Part shown: positions 1-9,517 of the stretch, piece by piece
How the letters are laid out: the number at the start of each line of letters is the position of its first letter
Position numbering within the stretch: the stretch's first letter is position 1
Assembly: GCA_977017575.1 (NCBI GenBank)
Contig: CDRNVI010000063.1
Coordinates: 496,001-560,000 of the forward strand
Source: Paramoeba atlantica
Lineage: Eukaryota; Discosea
DNA length: 64,000 nucleotides
Direction of reading: 5' to 3'
Notes under the pieces: generated by a model
The model's input: only the letters and a program-made list of their open reading frames with translations
Told to the model about the DNA's origin: nothing
Database searches by the model: none
Program-made: the position numbers and the translations under genes

Positions 1-57
1 CACCTCGCGCTCGAAGTTCGAGACCTGCTTCGCCTTAGATCGAGTTAAAACAACCAT
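1..57 (-). CDS. N-terminal start of a family C-like REL LINE ORF (C5), cut by the window edge
   Basis: On the minus strand an ATG at 57-55 opens a frame reading MVVLTRSKAKQVSNFEREV that continues past base 1. It lies just downstream of a complete SL exon copy (94-130) and a short pyrimidine-rich 5' UTR. The pattern M-x-x-L-T-R-x-x-A-K matches the start of C1 (MGMLTRAMAK at 44764), so this is probably the start of another family C element whose body lies left of the window. Only 19 codons are visible, so the assignment rests on this short motif and the SL context. Confidence 0.5.
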   Translation of the reverse strand, partial: MVVLTRSKAKQVSNFEREV

Positions 58-93
58 GGGGCGTAAGAGTGAGATAAAGAAAAGAAAATAATT

Positions 94-130
94 CAACAAG
101 GTACAGAAACTGTATCTTTATCGTTAAAGA
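94..130 (-). other. Spliced-leader exon copy at the 5' end of C5
   Basis: A 37-nt sequence with two short hairpins: TCTTTA-ACGA-TAAAGA and TACAG-TTT-CTGTA. It contains GATACAGTTTCTGTACC and ends CTTGTTG. The second hairpin and the TTG end are hallmarks of kinetoplastid/diplonemid SL exons. No GT donor follows it; it runs straight into the element 5' UTR (AATTATTTTC...), as in a mature trans-spliced mRNA. Upstream it touches a 24-nt A tract (T131-154 on the plus strand). Confidence 0.8.
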
Positions 131-1491
131 TTTTTTTTTTTTTTTTTTTTTTTTACGAACCAAGTAGGTCCATTGGGGGTGTATATGATTTTAAAACAAG
201 CAATCAAATTAGCAATTTCATATTTTGGAGCCCAAAACTAGCAATTCGATCTCCCGTAAGTATAAGAACAATAAAAACAATAACAATAAAAACTAGCAAT
301 CTATGCCCAATCCATTCGCGCGTTCCGGACCGGGTCTTTCGACCTCTCCACGGCCTGACTTGTGAACCCTTCCCTTGTTATATGGGAGGGCGCAGGCGCG
401 GGCCTGTGTCGACAGCGACACGGTCGCGAAACAGGATGCTGGCCGACGGGGAGGAAGTTTTAGTTCCCGACCCATGTCCTACCTCACTTGGAGTACCTAG
501 CCCTTGAGGGCTAGGCGTGAGCATAGACCCTGTCGGCATCGACCAGCATCCAGGCCAGCCATCTATATTTTTTTTTTTTTTTATTGGGGGGGGTATACGA
601 GTTGAAAACAAGCAATCAAATTAGCAATTTGAAAATTTAGCTTTTTTTTTTTTTTTTTTACTAAAAACTAGCAAACAATTCTTTTTTGAAAACAAGCAAT
701 CAAATTAGCAATTTTATATTGTTTTTATGCAAATAAAGAAAATTTTTCTCTCTCTTTCTCCTCTTTCTCACCTCTTGACATACTTTTCCCACCTTTCTCC
801 CTACTTTCCTGCTTTCCCCTACCCAACTTTTCAACTTTTCAGGGGGGGTAAGGTCTCCCTCAGCTTCGCCTCACCCGGCCTGCAGGCGGCTCCTCAACCA
901 TTCGCGCGTTCCGGACCGGGTCTTTCGACCTCTCCACGGCCTGACTTGTGGACCCTTCCCTTGTTATACGGGAGGGCGCAGGCGCGGGCCTGTGTCGACA
1001 GCGACACGGTGTATTTTTTTTTTTTTTTTTTTTTTTTTGGCATTGCCTCTATATTTTGACCCATTAGACGAACCAAGTAGGTCCATTGGGGGGGTATATG
1101 ATTTTAAAACAAGCAATCAAATTAGCAATTTCATATTTTGGAGCCCAAAACTAGCAATTCGATCTCCCGTAAGTATAAGAACAATAAAAACAATAACAAT
1201 AAAAACTAGCAATCTATGCCCAATCCATTCGCGCGTTCCGGGCCGGGTCTTTCGACCTCTCCACGGCCTGACTTGTGAACCCTTCCCTTGTTATACAGGA
1301 GTGCGCAGGCGCGGGCCTGTGTCGACAGCGACACGGTCACGAAACAGGATGCTGGCCGACGGGGAGGAGATTCACTACCCGTGTACTACCTCACTTGGGG
1401 TACCTAGCCCTCGCGGGCTAGGCGTGAGCATAGACTCTGTCGACCCGACCAGCACCCGTCCTGGATACCATGGCGTCTTCGTGCTGAAATA

Positions 1492-1522
<31 letters not shown>
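131..1522 (-). repeat. Pile of four 5'-truncated family A 3'-UTR fragments
   Basis: No gene is seen here. Four pieces of the same 3' UTR lie in one orientation, each ending in its own poly(A) (poly-T on plus): body 155-567 with T131-154; body 583-641 with T568-582; body 660-1013 with T1014-1038 on its right and T642-659 as its own tail; body 1039-1495 with T1014-1038 as its tail. A further T tract at 1496-1522 belongs to the retrocopy to the right. Bodies share the motif family CAAGCAATCAAATTAGCAAT, the GC-rich block with GTGTCGACAGCGACAC, and the hairpin CCTAGCCC-loop-GGGCTAGG. Cleavage points differ, so poly(A) sites vary. The 660-1013 piece contains a divergent CT-rich stretch (about 735-890). 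Confidence 0.8.
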
Positions 1523-1603
1523 GGATCTCAATAAAAAGAATGCGTTGATCTTATATTAAATCACTTTGTTTGAACTTTGTTGGCTGCTAGGGCGCTGCAA
1601 AAT

Positions 1604-3046
1604 TCACTTTCTATGCACCATGCCTGGTGCCCCTTCTTTCTGATCAATCTCACCCCGATCAACTTTCAACTGCCTTGGCGTTTTAGCGTTTATGAGGCGC
1701 GAAACACTTTCCGAATAAATCTCACAAATCAACTGAGCTGAAATGGGTTTAAGGCGCTCGAAATCAATTTTTGAGACTTTGAATTGAATGAATTCGCACA
1801 TCACAAGTTTGCGAAAGATGAAGTTGGCTGGCTCTGTCCCGCCATTCTCAGACTTGCATTCCGATATCATTTGACCTGCGAGATGCACGGACCTAGCTGA
1901 AAAAGGTTTTAAATGCTCAAGGACCGAACGACACACAGATCCAATGATAAGAATCGGCTCATCAAACTTCAAACGGGGAAATATTGACTCACAACATCTC
2001 AAACTACCAATACAGGCGACGTCGACCATGGTGGGTATCGTCTTTTTCCGCGACTTTCCTCCTCTCGATACCATGGGCTCTCGTGGGAAATTGACCTTCA
2101 GCTGCCTTGGCGTTTTAGCGTTTATGAGGCGCGAAACACTTTCCAAATAAATCTCGCAAATCAACTGAGCTGAAATGGGTTTAAGGCGCTCGAAATCAAT
2201 TTTTGAGACTTTGATTGGAATGAATTCGCACATCACAAGTTTGCGAAAGATGAAGTTGGCTGGCTCTGTCTCACCATTCTGAGATTTGCATTCCGATATC
2301 ATTTGACCTGCGAGATGCACGGACCGAGCTGAAAAAGGTTTTAAATGCTCAAGGGCCGAACAACACACAGATCCAATGATAAGAATCGGCTCATCAAACT
2401 TCAAACGGGGAAATATTGACTCACAATATCTCAAACTACCAATGCAGGCGACGTCGACCATGGTGGGTATTGTCTTTTTGCGCGACTTTCCTTCGCTCGA
2501 TACCATGGGCTTCCGGGGGGAATCGCCCCCACAATGCATAAGGTGAAAAGTAGAGAGTAGGTACAAAAACAAAGTCAACAAGTGTGACATCGCCGCCGTT
2601 TCCTCCGCGCCTCTCGCCAACGATATCCGCAGTCCGAGAGGACACCCAAAACCGAGCAGAAGAGGATTTTCAAGGCTCAAGATTCCAGGCACCCAATTCG
2701 GTCCGCGAAGAAGTGTTGACATCGCCGCCGTTTCCTCCGCGCCTCTCGCCAAAGATATCCGCAGTCCGAGCGGACACCCAAAACCGAGCAGAAGAGGATT
2801 TTCAAGGCTCAAGATTCCAGGAACCCAATTCGGTCCGCGAAGAAGTGTTGATATCGCCGCCGTTTCCTCCGCGCCTCTCGCCAACGATATCCGCAGTCCG
2901 AGCGGACACCCAAAACCGAGCAGAAGAGGATTTTCAAGGCTCAAGATTTCAGGCACCCAATTCGGTCCGCGAAGAAGGGTTGACATCGCCGACGTTTCCT
3001 CCGCGCCTGTCGCCAACGATATGGGGCCGGCGCCCCGCCCAGACAT
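1604..3046 (-). CDS. Unrecognised 480-aa repeat protein in the retrocopy
   Basis: I do not recognise this protein. It starts MSGRGAGPISLATGAEE at the first ATG after the SL (3046-3044) and ends at TGA 1606-1604. Residues about 1-155 are a 44-residue unit repeated about 3.5 times (each with LLRGPNWVP and LLLGFGCPLGLRI). Residues about 185-470 are a 144-residue unit repeated twice, starting near RKPMVS and including MVDVACIGSLR, LKPFSARSVHLAGQMISE and FERLKPISAQLICEIY. The last two segments resemble each other, suggesting an older internal duplication. Both DNA periods (132 and 432 bp) are multiples of three, which keeps the frame open. It could be a host gene copy. An apparently longer frame running in from 3400 is family B sequence and is not part of this gene. 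Confidence 0.5.
   Translation of the reverse strand: MSGRGAGPISLATGAEETSAMSTLLRGPNWVPEILSLENPLLLGFGCPLGLRISLARGAEETAAISTLLRGPNWVPGILSLENPLLLGFGCPLGLRISLARGAEETAAMSTLLRGPNWVPGILSLENPLLLGFGCPLGLRISLARGAEETAAMSHLLTLFLYLLSTFHLMHCGGDSPRKPMVSSEGKSRKKTIPTMVDVACIGSLRYCESIFPRLKFDEPILIIGSVCCSALEHLKPFSARSVHLAGQMISECKSQNGETEPANFIFRKLVMCEFIPIKVSKIDFERLKPISAQLICEIYLESVSRLINAKTPRQLKVNFPREPMVSRGGKSRKKTIPTMVDVACIGSLRCCESIFPRLKFDEPILIIGSVCRSVLEHLKPFSARSVHLAGQMISECKSENGGTEPANFIFRKLVMCEFIQFKVSKIDFERLKPISAQLICEIYSESVSRLINAKTPRQLKVDRGEIDQKEGAPGMVHRK
1664..2517. repeat. 432-bp tandem duplication inside the retrocopy ORF
   Basis: Two copies of a 432-bp unit (for example CTGCCTTGGCGTTTTAGCG at 1670 and again at 2102). 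They differ at scattered bases, so the duplication is not brand new. The period equals 144 codons and the frame stays open. Confidence 0.85.
2586..3046. repeat. 132-bp tandem repeat, about 3.5 copies
   Basis: Units beginning GACATCGCCGCCGTTTCC recur at 2586, 2718, 2850 and 2982, exactly 132 bp apart, with a few substitutions. They encode the 44-residue repeats of the minus-strand ORF. The plus strand is also open through the array, which is a side effect of the period being a multiple of three. Confidence 0.9.
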
Positions 3047-3383
3047 AGTGGTTTTAGAACTTAGAAAAGAAAAAAAGGTCTCCCAACAAGGTACAGAAAC
3101 TGTATCTTTATCGTTAAAGATAGGCGGCTCAGTGGTGTGACGGGTGGGGTGTTTAAGCAGGAGCTGGGAAAGAGTGTCGTCGTTATCTGGTGCGAGAGGA
3201 TCCGCAGTAAGTGCTGCCAATCCCCGTGAAAATTCGCCTTGTCGAACTAAAAGCTCGGCGCGTAGGTTGGCCTTTCGCATCTCTTCCTCAAGTGAATGCT
3301 CGTCAGGTTCTTTGCGAGGCGACCTTTTCTCTTGTTCAACAATTAGTTTTTTCCAGAGGCCGGAGACGTCTCCCTTCTCCCAG

Positions 3384-5298
3384 ACCACTTTTTGTATCAA
3401 CCAGTCCTCCGCGCGCCTTCAAAGAAGGTTGTGCAAAAAAGAGAAAAGTGTCACTGCTAAAAAAAAAAAATGCTGCTAAATCATTTACTAAAAACTCGAA
3501 ACGTTTCTCAAGAATTCCTACCGCGTTTTTTTTTTTTTTTGCTATGAAGCGCCGCCTCTCCGTTTCCCCTTTATCGTTTTTCCTCTTGCCTATCTGATCT
3601 CTAACTATATATTAGATCTATCTAACTGTATCTCTAACTATATATTAAAAAACGAGTGTAAGAAATCCATTCTAAAGAAATTAAAGCTAAATCTAGAAGC
3701 CATAAGTATCCTCCTCTGTACGGGGCTCCAAGAACCGACGCAACTGGCAGTTTAACACTGCCCCATTCAATTCTTGCAAATGCAGCGCAAAGTCTCGTTC
3801 CACCGCCTGCGGATTCATGGACGATTTCTCGGCCAAAATGTGTAGTAGCTCTCTTGTGTTGGCGTGAAGTGATCCGCTTGCAAGGATGGGTAAGCACCGA
3901 AAGTTGTCCTCTCTTAATATTTTGGTCGCCACGTACTTGGTGCGTTTCCTCGTGATCGCGTCTTGGAGTGCTTTTGCTGGCTTGGTACCGAGAATGGAAG
4001 GAGCGAGCTCGTGTACGACTGTAAGGTCATAAAAGATCTCCCCTGTGGCCCAATATACTACCAAATCGGGGCCCGATCGATGCAACGCGCTGCCTTTGCA
4101 CGCTGTTGCATGCTCCCTCTTTCGCTCTTCGGAAATTACCTCCGAGCACCCGAGGCACGTGTACGATGAAAACTGACGGGGCTCCCGCTCGCATGGGATA
4201 CCGGCCTTCATGCAAAGGTCGTAGATGTAACGAATCATACAATTGTGCTTCGTAGTCGAATTCGTTCCGGTGCACCTGACGCATCCCGGCACGTGGGTGA
4301 GAGCGGTCTCGCCGTTGATTTCCGTTTTGCAGCCCGGGCAGAGAAAGGATGAAGGGAGCTCCGGGTGACAGATACCGAGCCTCGGCATCACTGCTAGGGT
4401 GTATTGTCGCGTCGGTATAAATCGTTCGGTCGCGTGCAGCCACGAGTAGCTTCCTTTCCGAGTAGTTGCCTGCATTATCTGCGCAGTTTTCTTGGTTTCA
4501 CACAGACGCGTTTTTATCGCCTTGTGTACTGCTTTCTCCGCAGACTCTTCTTCCGGTACAGCGGCCACTGTTGAGGCATCGCACGTCGCGACTTGAGCTG
4601 AAAACTTTTTTTGCTGCTCTAAAGCTGCGTGTTGCGAAGCCTCATATGCGGCCACTCGGATAGAGTCCGTTGAAGACAGGCCCAAACCACCCATCGACAG
4701 CGGCAAACGAGCCCACTCGACTTGATCGGATGTCAAAGGACCAAGCCATGCTTTCAGAACGTCTTCTACCTCTGAGTCAAATTCCTTCGCCATCTCTCCA
4801 GATGCCTCCGGCGCGTGCGTTCGAATCTGGTATCTTTGTCTCACATTGACGCATTTCGACAGGATGAGGCACGAGACATTATTTGCTCCCATTCTCCGCA
4901 ATCTTCTAAAAATTGTTTTATGCTTACGAAGATTCCTTAAAAGAAGATTGCTGACCCGTTCATTTTCTCCGATGTATGCCCCTAGTGCTTTCAGGGCATC
5001 TGACTCAGAATTCACCCCGGCCATCTTTAGAGTCTCTGGAATTTCTCTACCTTCTCTCCCGCCAAACCACACACATTTTCTGTTAGCGAGTTGTACATCT
5101 CTCTCGCCCAAAAGGTCCCACAGTCTATAGAACGCTTTCGTCAAAAGATCCGCGTCGTCGGACACCAGATTTATGTCATCGATATAGGCAAAAATTTTCA
5201 GCGTTGGGTATTCAAGAGCCAATGTTGCGAGCATTGGCTGCATGAAGGTGCAGAAAAGAAAGCTGGAAAGCGGCGACCCCTGCCGCACACCTCGAGAA
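3384..5298 (-). mobile_element. C3: 5'-truncated family C LINE inserted in B2
   Basis: Bounded by a 7-bp TSD, CTCCCAG. Its 5' end is inside the RT domain (S-R-G-V-R-Q-G-S). Coding ends at 3693. The 3' part contains two A tracts (on plus: T about 3527-3540, and a T-rich complement near 3480-3460). The final end, next to the TSD, is not poly(A) but GATACAAAAAGTGGT. This may be read-through past the first tail (a 3' transduction). Confidence 0.75.
3693..5297 (-). CDS. C3 ORF fragment: end of RT plus REL endonuclease
   Basis: About 534 codons from GVRQGSPLSSF. It contains the RT catalytic motif FAYIDDINL, an RT thumb region with KMAGVNSESDALKALGAYIGE, and the C-terminal nuclease. The nuclease has a CCHC-like knuckle (CPGCKTEINGETALTHVPGC-VRC), a second Cys/His pair (CLGCSEVISEERKREHATAC), and the PD-(D/E)XK core SGPDLVVYWATGE-FYDLTVVHE. 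Family knowledge: in REL LINEs this nuclease nicks the target so that RT can prime on it. No internal break is seen, but the N-terminal half is missing, so it is not expected to work. Confidence 0.8.
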   Translation of the reverse strand, partial: SRGVRQGSPLSSFLFCTFMQPMLATLALEYPTLKIFAYIDDINLVSDDADLLTKAFYRLWDLLGERDVQLANRKCVWFGGREGREIPETLKMAGVNSESDALKALGAYIGENERVSNLLLRNLRKHKTIFRRLRRMGANNVSCLILSKCVNVRQRYQIRTHAPEASGEMAKEFDSEVEDVLKAWLGPLTSDQVEWARLPLSMGGLGLSSTDSIRVAAYEASQHAALEQQKKFSAQVATCDASTVAAVPEEESAEKAVHKAIKTRLCETKKTAQIMQATTRKGSYSWLHATERFIPTRQYTLAVMPRLGICHPELPSSFLCPGCKTEINGETALTHVPGCVRCTGTNSTTKHNCMIRYIYDLCMKAGIPCEREPRQFSSYTCLGCSEVISEERKREHATACKGSALHRSGPDLVVYWATGEIFYDLTVVHELAPSILGTKPAKALQDAITRKRTKYVATKILREDNFRCLPILASGSLHANTRELLHILAEKSSMNPQAVERDFALHLQELNGAVLNCQLRRFLEPRTEEDTYGF

Positions 5299-6417
5299 CT
5301 CCCAGCGTTCGAGGCAGTTACTTACATGTGACGCGTAAGACATGTGCCCTTTGCGCCCGCCCCTTCGGGGTGCTGCTAGGGTGCACTTTGGGAGCATTGC
5401 GAGCTTAGCCCATCCTCCTACACCAGTGCTACCCAGGGCCTCCTTAAGGGTAGTCGTGAGGACACGTGCCCACTGTAGCCGACACCGGTGAGGAATATCC
5501 TTGCAAGTTGCGCGAGGGAGAGCACTAATCTCGGCCAATGTTGGAAGATATTCGATGGCGTCGTTCTCTTGTGTCGGGTTTACAGCTTGTGGGTTCACCT
5601 CCTCTTGGCAAGGGATGTGAGATGCGATTTTACAGCTCTTCGAGTGTGAGTGTTCTTTCCCTAAGTCGTAGTGGCGATTGCATGTGTGGCATCGGAAACG
5701 GCCTTCTTCTCTCCACCATGAATCCGGAACACTGTCTCCATGATGCGAGGCAATGTGGTTGAAGTATGCTTGCCAACTTCCACCGTGTGATGGCGCGTCC
5801 CAATTGCAGCCGGGTGCTGGGCAGGCTCTTCGTTGTTGTGATGATTGGAAATAAGGTACAGTTTCATCGTGAGAGGGAGAGTGATTCGGTGGTTCGGCGG
5901 CGGCTGATTGTGTTTGAGTTGCGGATGGCTGTGTCAAACATGCTTCATCAAGATCCATTGCAGGTAGAACTTCCTTATCAGGTGCCGGTTTTCTACCCTT
6001 AGAGTTATGTTTCTCGGGGGCTCGTCGGCCAACTGGCGTTTTTCTGTATCCTTTTAGCTCCCCTCGGAGAACGATGGAGTCCTGTGACATACTATTCGTT
6101 TTTCTGGGTGTCGTTGGAAAACGGCGAACTGAGGAACTATCGGGAGGTTGTCGCTGAACGCTGGCGTGGTTTGACTCTTCACACTCCCCTAATTCGATTC
6201 CCATGTCGGGCGTCCCCCCCTCGACAACCAACGTGGCACATGCTGATTCCGTTCGTCTGGTCCATTCGGATGGAACGTGCGCAGGGATCTCGGTGGTGTA
6301 GGCAAGTTCGTTGTAGGTGCTGGGGCCGGATATTAAATGTTTGTTACCCTCGAATTGATCCCAGGAACCAAGTGTGTGCCTTTTTTCTTCTTCAAGGAAA
6401 GACTTTTGGCTTGTCAT
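5299..6417 (-). pseudogene. N-terminal zinc-finger part of B2 ORF
   Basis: About 373 residues from MTSQKSFLEEEKRH, matching B1 except for a change at HNSKG/HDSKG. It holds two zinc-finger-like motifs: CPAPGC-x-H-x-H (ACPAPGCNWDAPSHGG... HIASHH) and CHTCNRHYDLGKEHSHSKSC, presumed to bind nucleic acid. The frame passes into C3 sequence and loses its meaning there. A further 256 bp of the same ORF (3376-3121, WEKGDVSGLWKKLIVEQEK to HTTEPP) lies beyond C3. The RT and REL domains are lost. Confidence 0.8.
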
Positions 6418-6503
6418 GGAAGGAACCGCGTACCTGGAAAAAGATGAAATAAGGAAAATAATTCAACAAGGTACAGAAACTGTATCTTTATCGTTAAAGA
6501 GGG

Positions 6504-8999
6504 TTTTTTTTTTTTTTTTTTTTTTTTTGTTTCCCCCCTTTCCTATCCCCTAAACCAAACAATTTTTTTTTATTTTTTTTTGATTAATAAGGGGGGAGAA
6601 GTATGAAACGCGGCATTGTCTCTATATTACCCAATACATGAACCATGAAGGTCCATTTGGGGGGGTATATGATTTGTAAACAAGCAATCAAATTAGCAAT
6701 TTCACATGTTGTAGCCCAAAACTAGTAATTCAACCTGCCTTAAGTTATTTATGATTCTGATAACAATAATAATAAAAAAGGAAGCAATCCACGCCCAATC
6801 CATTCGCGCGTTCCGGACCGGGTCTTTCGACCTCTCCACGGCCTGACTTGTGAACCCTTCTCTTGTTATATGGGAGGGCGCAGGCGCGGGCCTGTGTCGA
6901 CAGCGACACGGTCACGAAACAGGATGCTGGACGACGGGGAGGAGATTCACTGCCCGTGTACTACCTCCCTTGGGGTACCTAGCCCTCGCGGGCTAGGCGT
7001 GAGTATAGACTCTGTCGACCCGACCAGCATCCGGGCTCACATTAGAGAGCCTCACTCATGAGAGCAAGGCTTGAGAATAGGTGGGTAAGACACAGTGGGT
7101 AGGGGCTTATGCCCCTACCAAAGACCCCGCTGGATCCGCCACGGGGATGCGTGACACCATCATCCGGGCCTGCGAACGCATGAGCGTAACATTCAGCTCC
7201 GTCAAGAGTTCATTTCGCGCTTGGCTCCGTGACAGAAACCCCTTGGACGCATTCGCCCGTTGCGTTCCGATATCCCGGAGTAACGCTAGGGCACTTTCAC
7301 TCCAGGACCCAAAGGACTCTACAACCATTGCTGTGAAGAGATGCCCGGCTTCGTCTGCTTCTTGTCGCTGTCGCGCCTTGGTCTCGGCATAGTGCGCGGC
7401 AAAAGACCCTGGGGTCACCCAGCTAGCATTACGGACTGAGTCCAAATACTTTAATTGCTGGGCGTGGGTGACCGCAAAGTCCAATACCATGCCTTGCGCC
7501 AGAGTCCCTTTTGCCAAGGATGCAGTGGGCAGGAAGACATCCGCAGGCCTCGTGAGAGCTCCTCCGGGGCCTCGGTTTCCGAGACTCATCTCGCGCCGTG
7601 GTCCCAATTGGGCCTTGGAACAGAAAGATGTGAATTGTTGTGCCAGGGAGTTGTGGCGGGCGATGATGCCATGCCCATTTTTACAGAGCAAGGCGTGTTC
7701 ACCGTTCTTGAGGAGAGGGAGGGCACAGCCTTCGGCGGGACAAGGCCTATCCTCTGGGAAAACATCCACCCCCAACCACCAACGTGATAGCGTCCGGAAC
7801 TCCGTGGGGGTGAAAGCCAACCCTCTTTGCTTTGAGGGTGTCACAAAAACCCAGTTTCCGGCCCCTTTACCTGACTGAGAAACCCAGCGTGCCCTTGTTC
7901 GGGCGTCTGCCCTTGCGTAAGCAGCATAGAACTCCTGTTCAGCGATTGCGTGGCTCAGGTGTTTTTGTCGTGGTACGATGGTTTCTGGTTCTGTGGTGTC
8001 GGGTAAAAGGGGGTGGCGGAGGGAATGGGAAAGTTTTCTTTTCGCCGGGCGTGACTGGGCGTCCCGTGCCTCGTTGTGGTAGTCTGGTGAGCTTGGCTTG
8101 AGGATACGTCCAGTATACAGATCGACCAGGACAGTCCCAACTTTTTGATTTATTTCGCGTGCCGAATCAAGAAACCCTTCAGCTTCGGCTGCATCCCACT
8201 TATCCTTGTCGGAGGCAAAAGCCACAGAAGAAACGTATGCGGCCGAGTGGTGAAGCAACGATGAGCGAAGGCCGAATCCCCCGTAACGTTTGGGCCGTTG
8301 TAGTTGGTCAAGGGCGGGAAGATCAAGAGGAAAAAGTGCGTGTTCCACAGCGCGCATGAGGTGAAAATCCAGCTGACGACAGAGTTCTCCGAGGCCTTGG
8401 GGAGGGGTGGTACGCAGTGCGTATACCATTTGGCAGAATCCGGCGCACTGCCTTATAAGGGCGAGGGCCACTTGCGGGTCTTCTATCAGGGAAATGGCTT
8501 CCAACGTATCGCGGGCTGGCTCGATCGCGTGTGTCCTTAGGAAATTCGCACAGTGTTCTGGAGAGCCCACCGGACTCCCAAGGATATCAAAGTTTCCGTC
8601 ATACCTTATTTTGTCGCTAGGAATGAACATCGTAGATGGCTTCTCCTAGGCATTCCGAGGGTTGCGAGGGTGGAGGTGATTGCACGGCGTGCCCTTTGCA
8701 TTGGTTCACGTGCGCCGTCTTTTTGTTGAGAGCGTAATGTCGACCGCATGCGGCGCACAGAAAGCGGCCCTCTTTCTCCCACCAAACACTGGAAATTGCT
8801 CCCCCATGCCTGTAGGCCACGTGGTGGTAATAGTACTGCCACTGCCCTCCGTGGGCTTGCGTCTTCCAGGTACACCCATCTGCAGGGCACTCTCGTTGCG
8901 GCGGATCTTCCTCAGAAATGGGCGGGGTCGCAGGAACCTGGTCACTTGCCAGGGTCGGGGCCTGAGGAGTGGTCACTCGTGATACGTTTTCCGTAGGTC
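6504..8999 (-). mobile_element. A3: internally deleted family A REL LINE
   Basis: The 3' UTR (7106-6529) ends in poly(A) (T6504-6528), directly abutting the SL of B2. The 5' end is lost at 8998-9000, where E3 begins. An internal deletion of about 1.4 kb relative to A2 removes the RT core. The 3' UTR carries the conserved structured block (6785-7030) and an extra A-rich tail segment with CCCCCCTTTCCTATCCCCTAA on plus, shared exactly with A2. A3-B2 repeats the order A2-B1. Confidence 0.85.
7107..8999 (-). pseudogene. A3 ORF remnant: zinc finger joined to RT thumb and REL
   Basis: The N-terminal piece (about 8997-8630) reads TPQAPTLASDQVPATPP, then CPADGCTWKTQAHGG and CAACGRHYALNKKTAHVNQC (two zinc fingers), to EAIYDV. 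There it joins MFIPSDKIRYDGNFDILGSP, which in A2 lies about 1.4 kb downstream. Plus-strand bases at the join read GGAATG|AACATCG; A2 has GGAATGTCGG and CCTGAACATC, so the shared bases are TG. The piece 8627-7107 keeps the REL end: CPAEGCALPLLKNGEHALLCKNGHG, RHN, TRPADVF and VLDFAVTH. It cannot encode a working RT. Confidence 0.85.
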
Positions 9000-9011
9000 T
9001 GATACGTTTTC

Positions 9012-9253
9012 TTTTGTTAAGACCCTTTCTTTTGTTAAGACCCTTTCTTTTGTTAAGACCCTTTCTTTTGTTAAGACCCTTTCTTTTGTTAAGACCCTTT
9101 CTTTTGTTAAGACCCTTTCTTTTGTTAAGACCCTTTCTTTTGTTAAGACCCTTTCTTTTGTTAAGACCCTTTCTTTTGTTAAGACCCTTTCTTTTGTTAA
9201 GACCCTTACTTTTGTTAAGACCCTTTCTTTTGTTAAGACCCTTTCTTTTGTTA

Positions 9254-9257
<4 letters not shown>
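9012..9257 (+). repeat. 18-bp minisatellite, left half (E3 5' region)
   Basis: About 14 head-to-tail copies of TTTTGTTAAGACCCTTTC, almost without variation. It continues at 13057 after D1. TSD GTTAAGAC ends this half (9250-9257) and starts the other. It keeps open frames on both strands, but these have no coding meaning. Confidence 0.95.
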
Positions 9258-9284
<27 letters not shown>

Positions 9285-9517
9285 GACGTGTTTCTTGTAC
9301 GCAACAAATATTACCTTTTTTTCCACCTCAAACGTTCAAGACTGAAAAATTCTTTCTTCTAAAATATATTCTATTTTTTTTTTTTTTTTTCTGAGCCTTC
9401 TCCCAAAGATCGTTCGTATTATCCTAAATCTCGCAGGCATTCTAAACACGGATAATCGTTGTGAATAATAATAAGAACTTTTAAGAGCTTTTCTAATGTG
9501 CGAACTTGTTGGTCGAC

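Larger units (their letters stand above)
1496..3120 (-). mobile_element. SL-headed, poly(A)-tailed retrocopy of a trans-spliced mRNA
   Basis: Read on minus: a full SL exon copy (3120-3084), a 37-nt 5' UTR, one open reading frame (3046-1604), about 80 nt of 3' UTR, then poly(A) (T1496-1522). No RT, endonuclease or other transposition domain is visible, so it looks like a processed mRNA copied by LINE machinery, or a non-autonomous element. It abuts family B sequence on its right (3121) and a family A 3'-UTR scrap on its left. A 5-bp match ATAGG at both ends could be a target duplication but is too short to trust. Confidence 0.65.
3121..6500 (-). mobile_element. B2: broken family B REL LINE split by C3
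   Basis: Starts with an SL copy (6500-6464) followed by the 5' UTR AATTATTTTCCTTATTTC and ATG 6417. Coding sequence runs 6417 to 5299, is interrupted by C3 (3384-5298, TSD CTCCCAG at 3377-3383 and 5299-5305), and resumes from 3376 to 3121. There it stops against the SL of the retrocopy. The RT core, endonuclease and 3' UTR are absent. Over the shared part it is nearly identical to B1 (28728 leftward). The A3 poly(A) tail directly abuts its SL. Confidence 0.85.

Noticed and set aside
94-130. SL RNA gene
   Set aside because: No GT donor, intron or Sm-like site follows the exon; the leader of an element follows instead.
2584-3048. Plus-strand 154-codon ORF rich in PPFPPRLSP
   Set aside because: It mirrors the 132-bp repeats of the minus-strand ORF; the SL and poly(A) orient the transcript on minus.
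5212-6417. A B-C fusion protein
   Set aside because: The join is the edge of the C3 insertion with a TSD, and the C3 part is read in the wrong frame.
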